A DNA stretch of 64,000 nt, from assembly GCA_029865965.1 (NCBI GenBank), contig JARXAJ010000298.1, positions 1-64,000 on the forward strand. Direction: 5' to 3'. Numbering within the stretch: position 1 is the first letter of the stretch; every line of letters starts with the position of its first letter. The position numbers and the translations under genes are program-made. Shown piece after piece: positions 63,900 to 64,000 of the stretch. Source of the stretch: Aquabacterium sp. (GTDB lineage: Bacteria; Pseudomonadota; Gammaproteobacteria; Burkholderiales; Burkholderiaceae_C). Below the pieces are notes generated by a model. The model was given only the letters and a program-made list of their open reading frames with translations, ran no database searches and was not told the origin of the DNA.

Positions 63900-64000
63900 G
63901 CCGGAAAGGGCTGGCTTTGCAGTTGAAGCCATGCAAGGCTTGCCTCCACCATCCGGGGGGCGTCTTCCAGCTCGCTGGCTGCCCAGGGAGCTGCGTCCTG
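63896..64000 (-). CDS. C-terminal end of a gene, probably exosortase A system-associated hydrolase 2
   Basis: The last 34 codons and stop of a minus-strand gene that enters from beyond the window (ends EASLAWLQLQSQPFPA). It overlaps hydrolase 1 by ATGA. In other exosortase A loci this position is held by alpha/beta hydrolase 2. The identity rests on gene order, since too little sequence is visible for motifs. The ORF track misses it because it has no start codon here. Confidence 0.6.
   Translation of the reverse strand, partial: QDAAPWAASELEDAPRMVEASLAWLQLQSQPFPA

Overview
The window is GC-rich, densely coding DNA with short intergenic gaps and frequent 4-base start/stop overlaps (ATGA, GTGA, TTGA). 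Gene content and order point to a betaproteobacterium of the Burkholderiales, most likely the Leptothrix/Rubrivivax/Aquincola type. This is inferred from family content, not from a marker gene. Almost everything from 8 kb to the right edge is an XrtA (exosortase A)/PEP-CTERM exopolysaccharide locus, the kind linked to extracellular matrix and floc formation. I saw no rRNA, tRNA, CRISPR array, insertion sequence or phage gene.

Layout. (1) 0-6.1 kb is housekeeping flank: the 3' part of an M16 peptidase, an M20 amidohydrolase, an amidase-signature enzyme and a convergent PhoD-like phosphatase. (2) 6.4-9.4 kb has a FeeM-like acyltransferase fused to a PilZ domain, then the polyprenyl-phosphate sugar transferase that starts EPS repeat-unit synthesis. 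(3) 9.5-15.8 kb holds the regulators PrsK (histidine kinase) and PrsR (sigma54-dependent regulator), with the TPR lipoprotein PrsT convergent to them. (4) 15.9-18.9 kb holds a hexapeptide acyltransferase, a small PEP-CTERM protein behind a near-consensus sigma54 promoter, and a GT1-like glycosyltransferase. (5) 19.1-26.5 kb is an unusual inserted module. FtsX-type permease, LolA-like protein and a beta-barrel-like protein lie on the plus strand. They converge on a minus-strand operon of reductase, acyl-adenylating ligase and LolD-like ATPase. Together they look like a lipid activation and export pathway. (6) 26.8-53.8 kb is one long plus-strand run. It carries Wza-like export protein, chain-length protein, tyrosine kinase, outer-membrane protein, ATPase, WecB epimerase, deacetylase, FemAB-like protein, glycosyltransferases, exosortase A fused to EpsI, nucleotide-sugar dehydrogenase, a GtrA/GtrB-like/GT39 cassette, an AsnB-like amidotransferase, a CapK-like ligase, an O-ligase/polymerase and a second deacetylase. 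(7) 53.9-64 kb is a minus-strand run: a larger PEP-CTERM protein, an AsnB-like protein lacking the usual catalytic Cys, a glycosyltransferase, a pyruvyl-transferase-like protein, a Wzx-like flippase, a GT2, a TPR protein, a GNAT-like protein and XrtA-associated hydrolase 1. The tail of what is probably hydrolase 2 runs off the window.

How it fits together. The sugar transferase loads the first sugar on the lipid carrier. WecB and the dehydrogenase would supply N-acetylhexosaminuronic acid, and the glycosyltransferases extend the unit. Deacetylases, acyltransferases, amidotransferases and the pyruvyl transferase would decorate it. The flippase, O-ligase, chain-length/tyrosine-kinase pair and Wza-like protein would polymerise and export it. 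PEP-CTERM proteins are processed by XrtA and probably controlled by PrsK/PrsR with sigma54. Start sites are my choices from Shine-Dalgarno spacing, stop/start overlap or family N-termini, and often differ from the ORF track.
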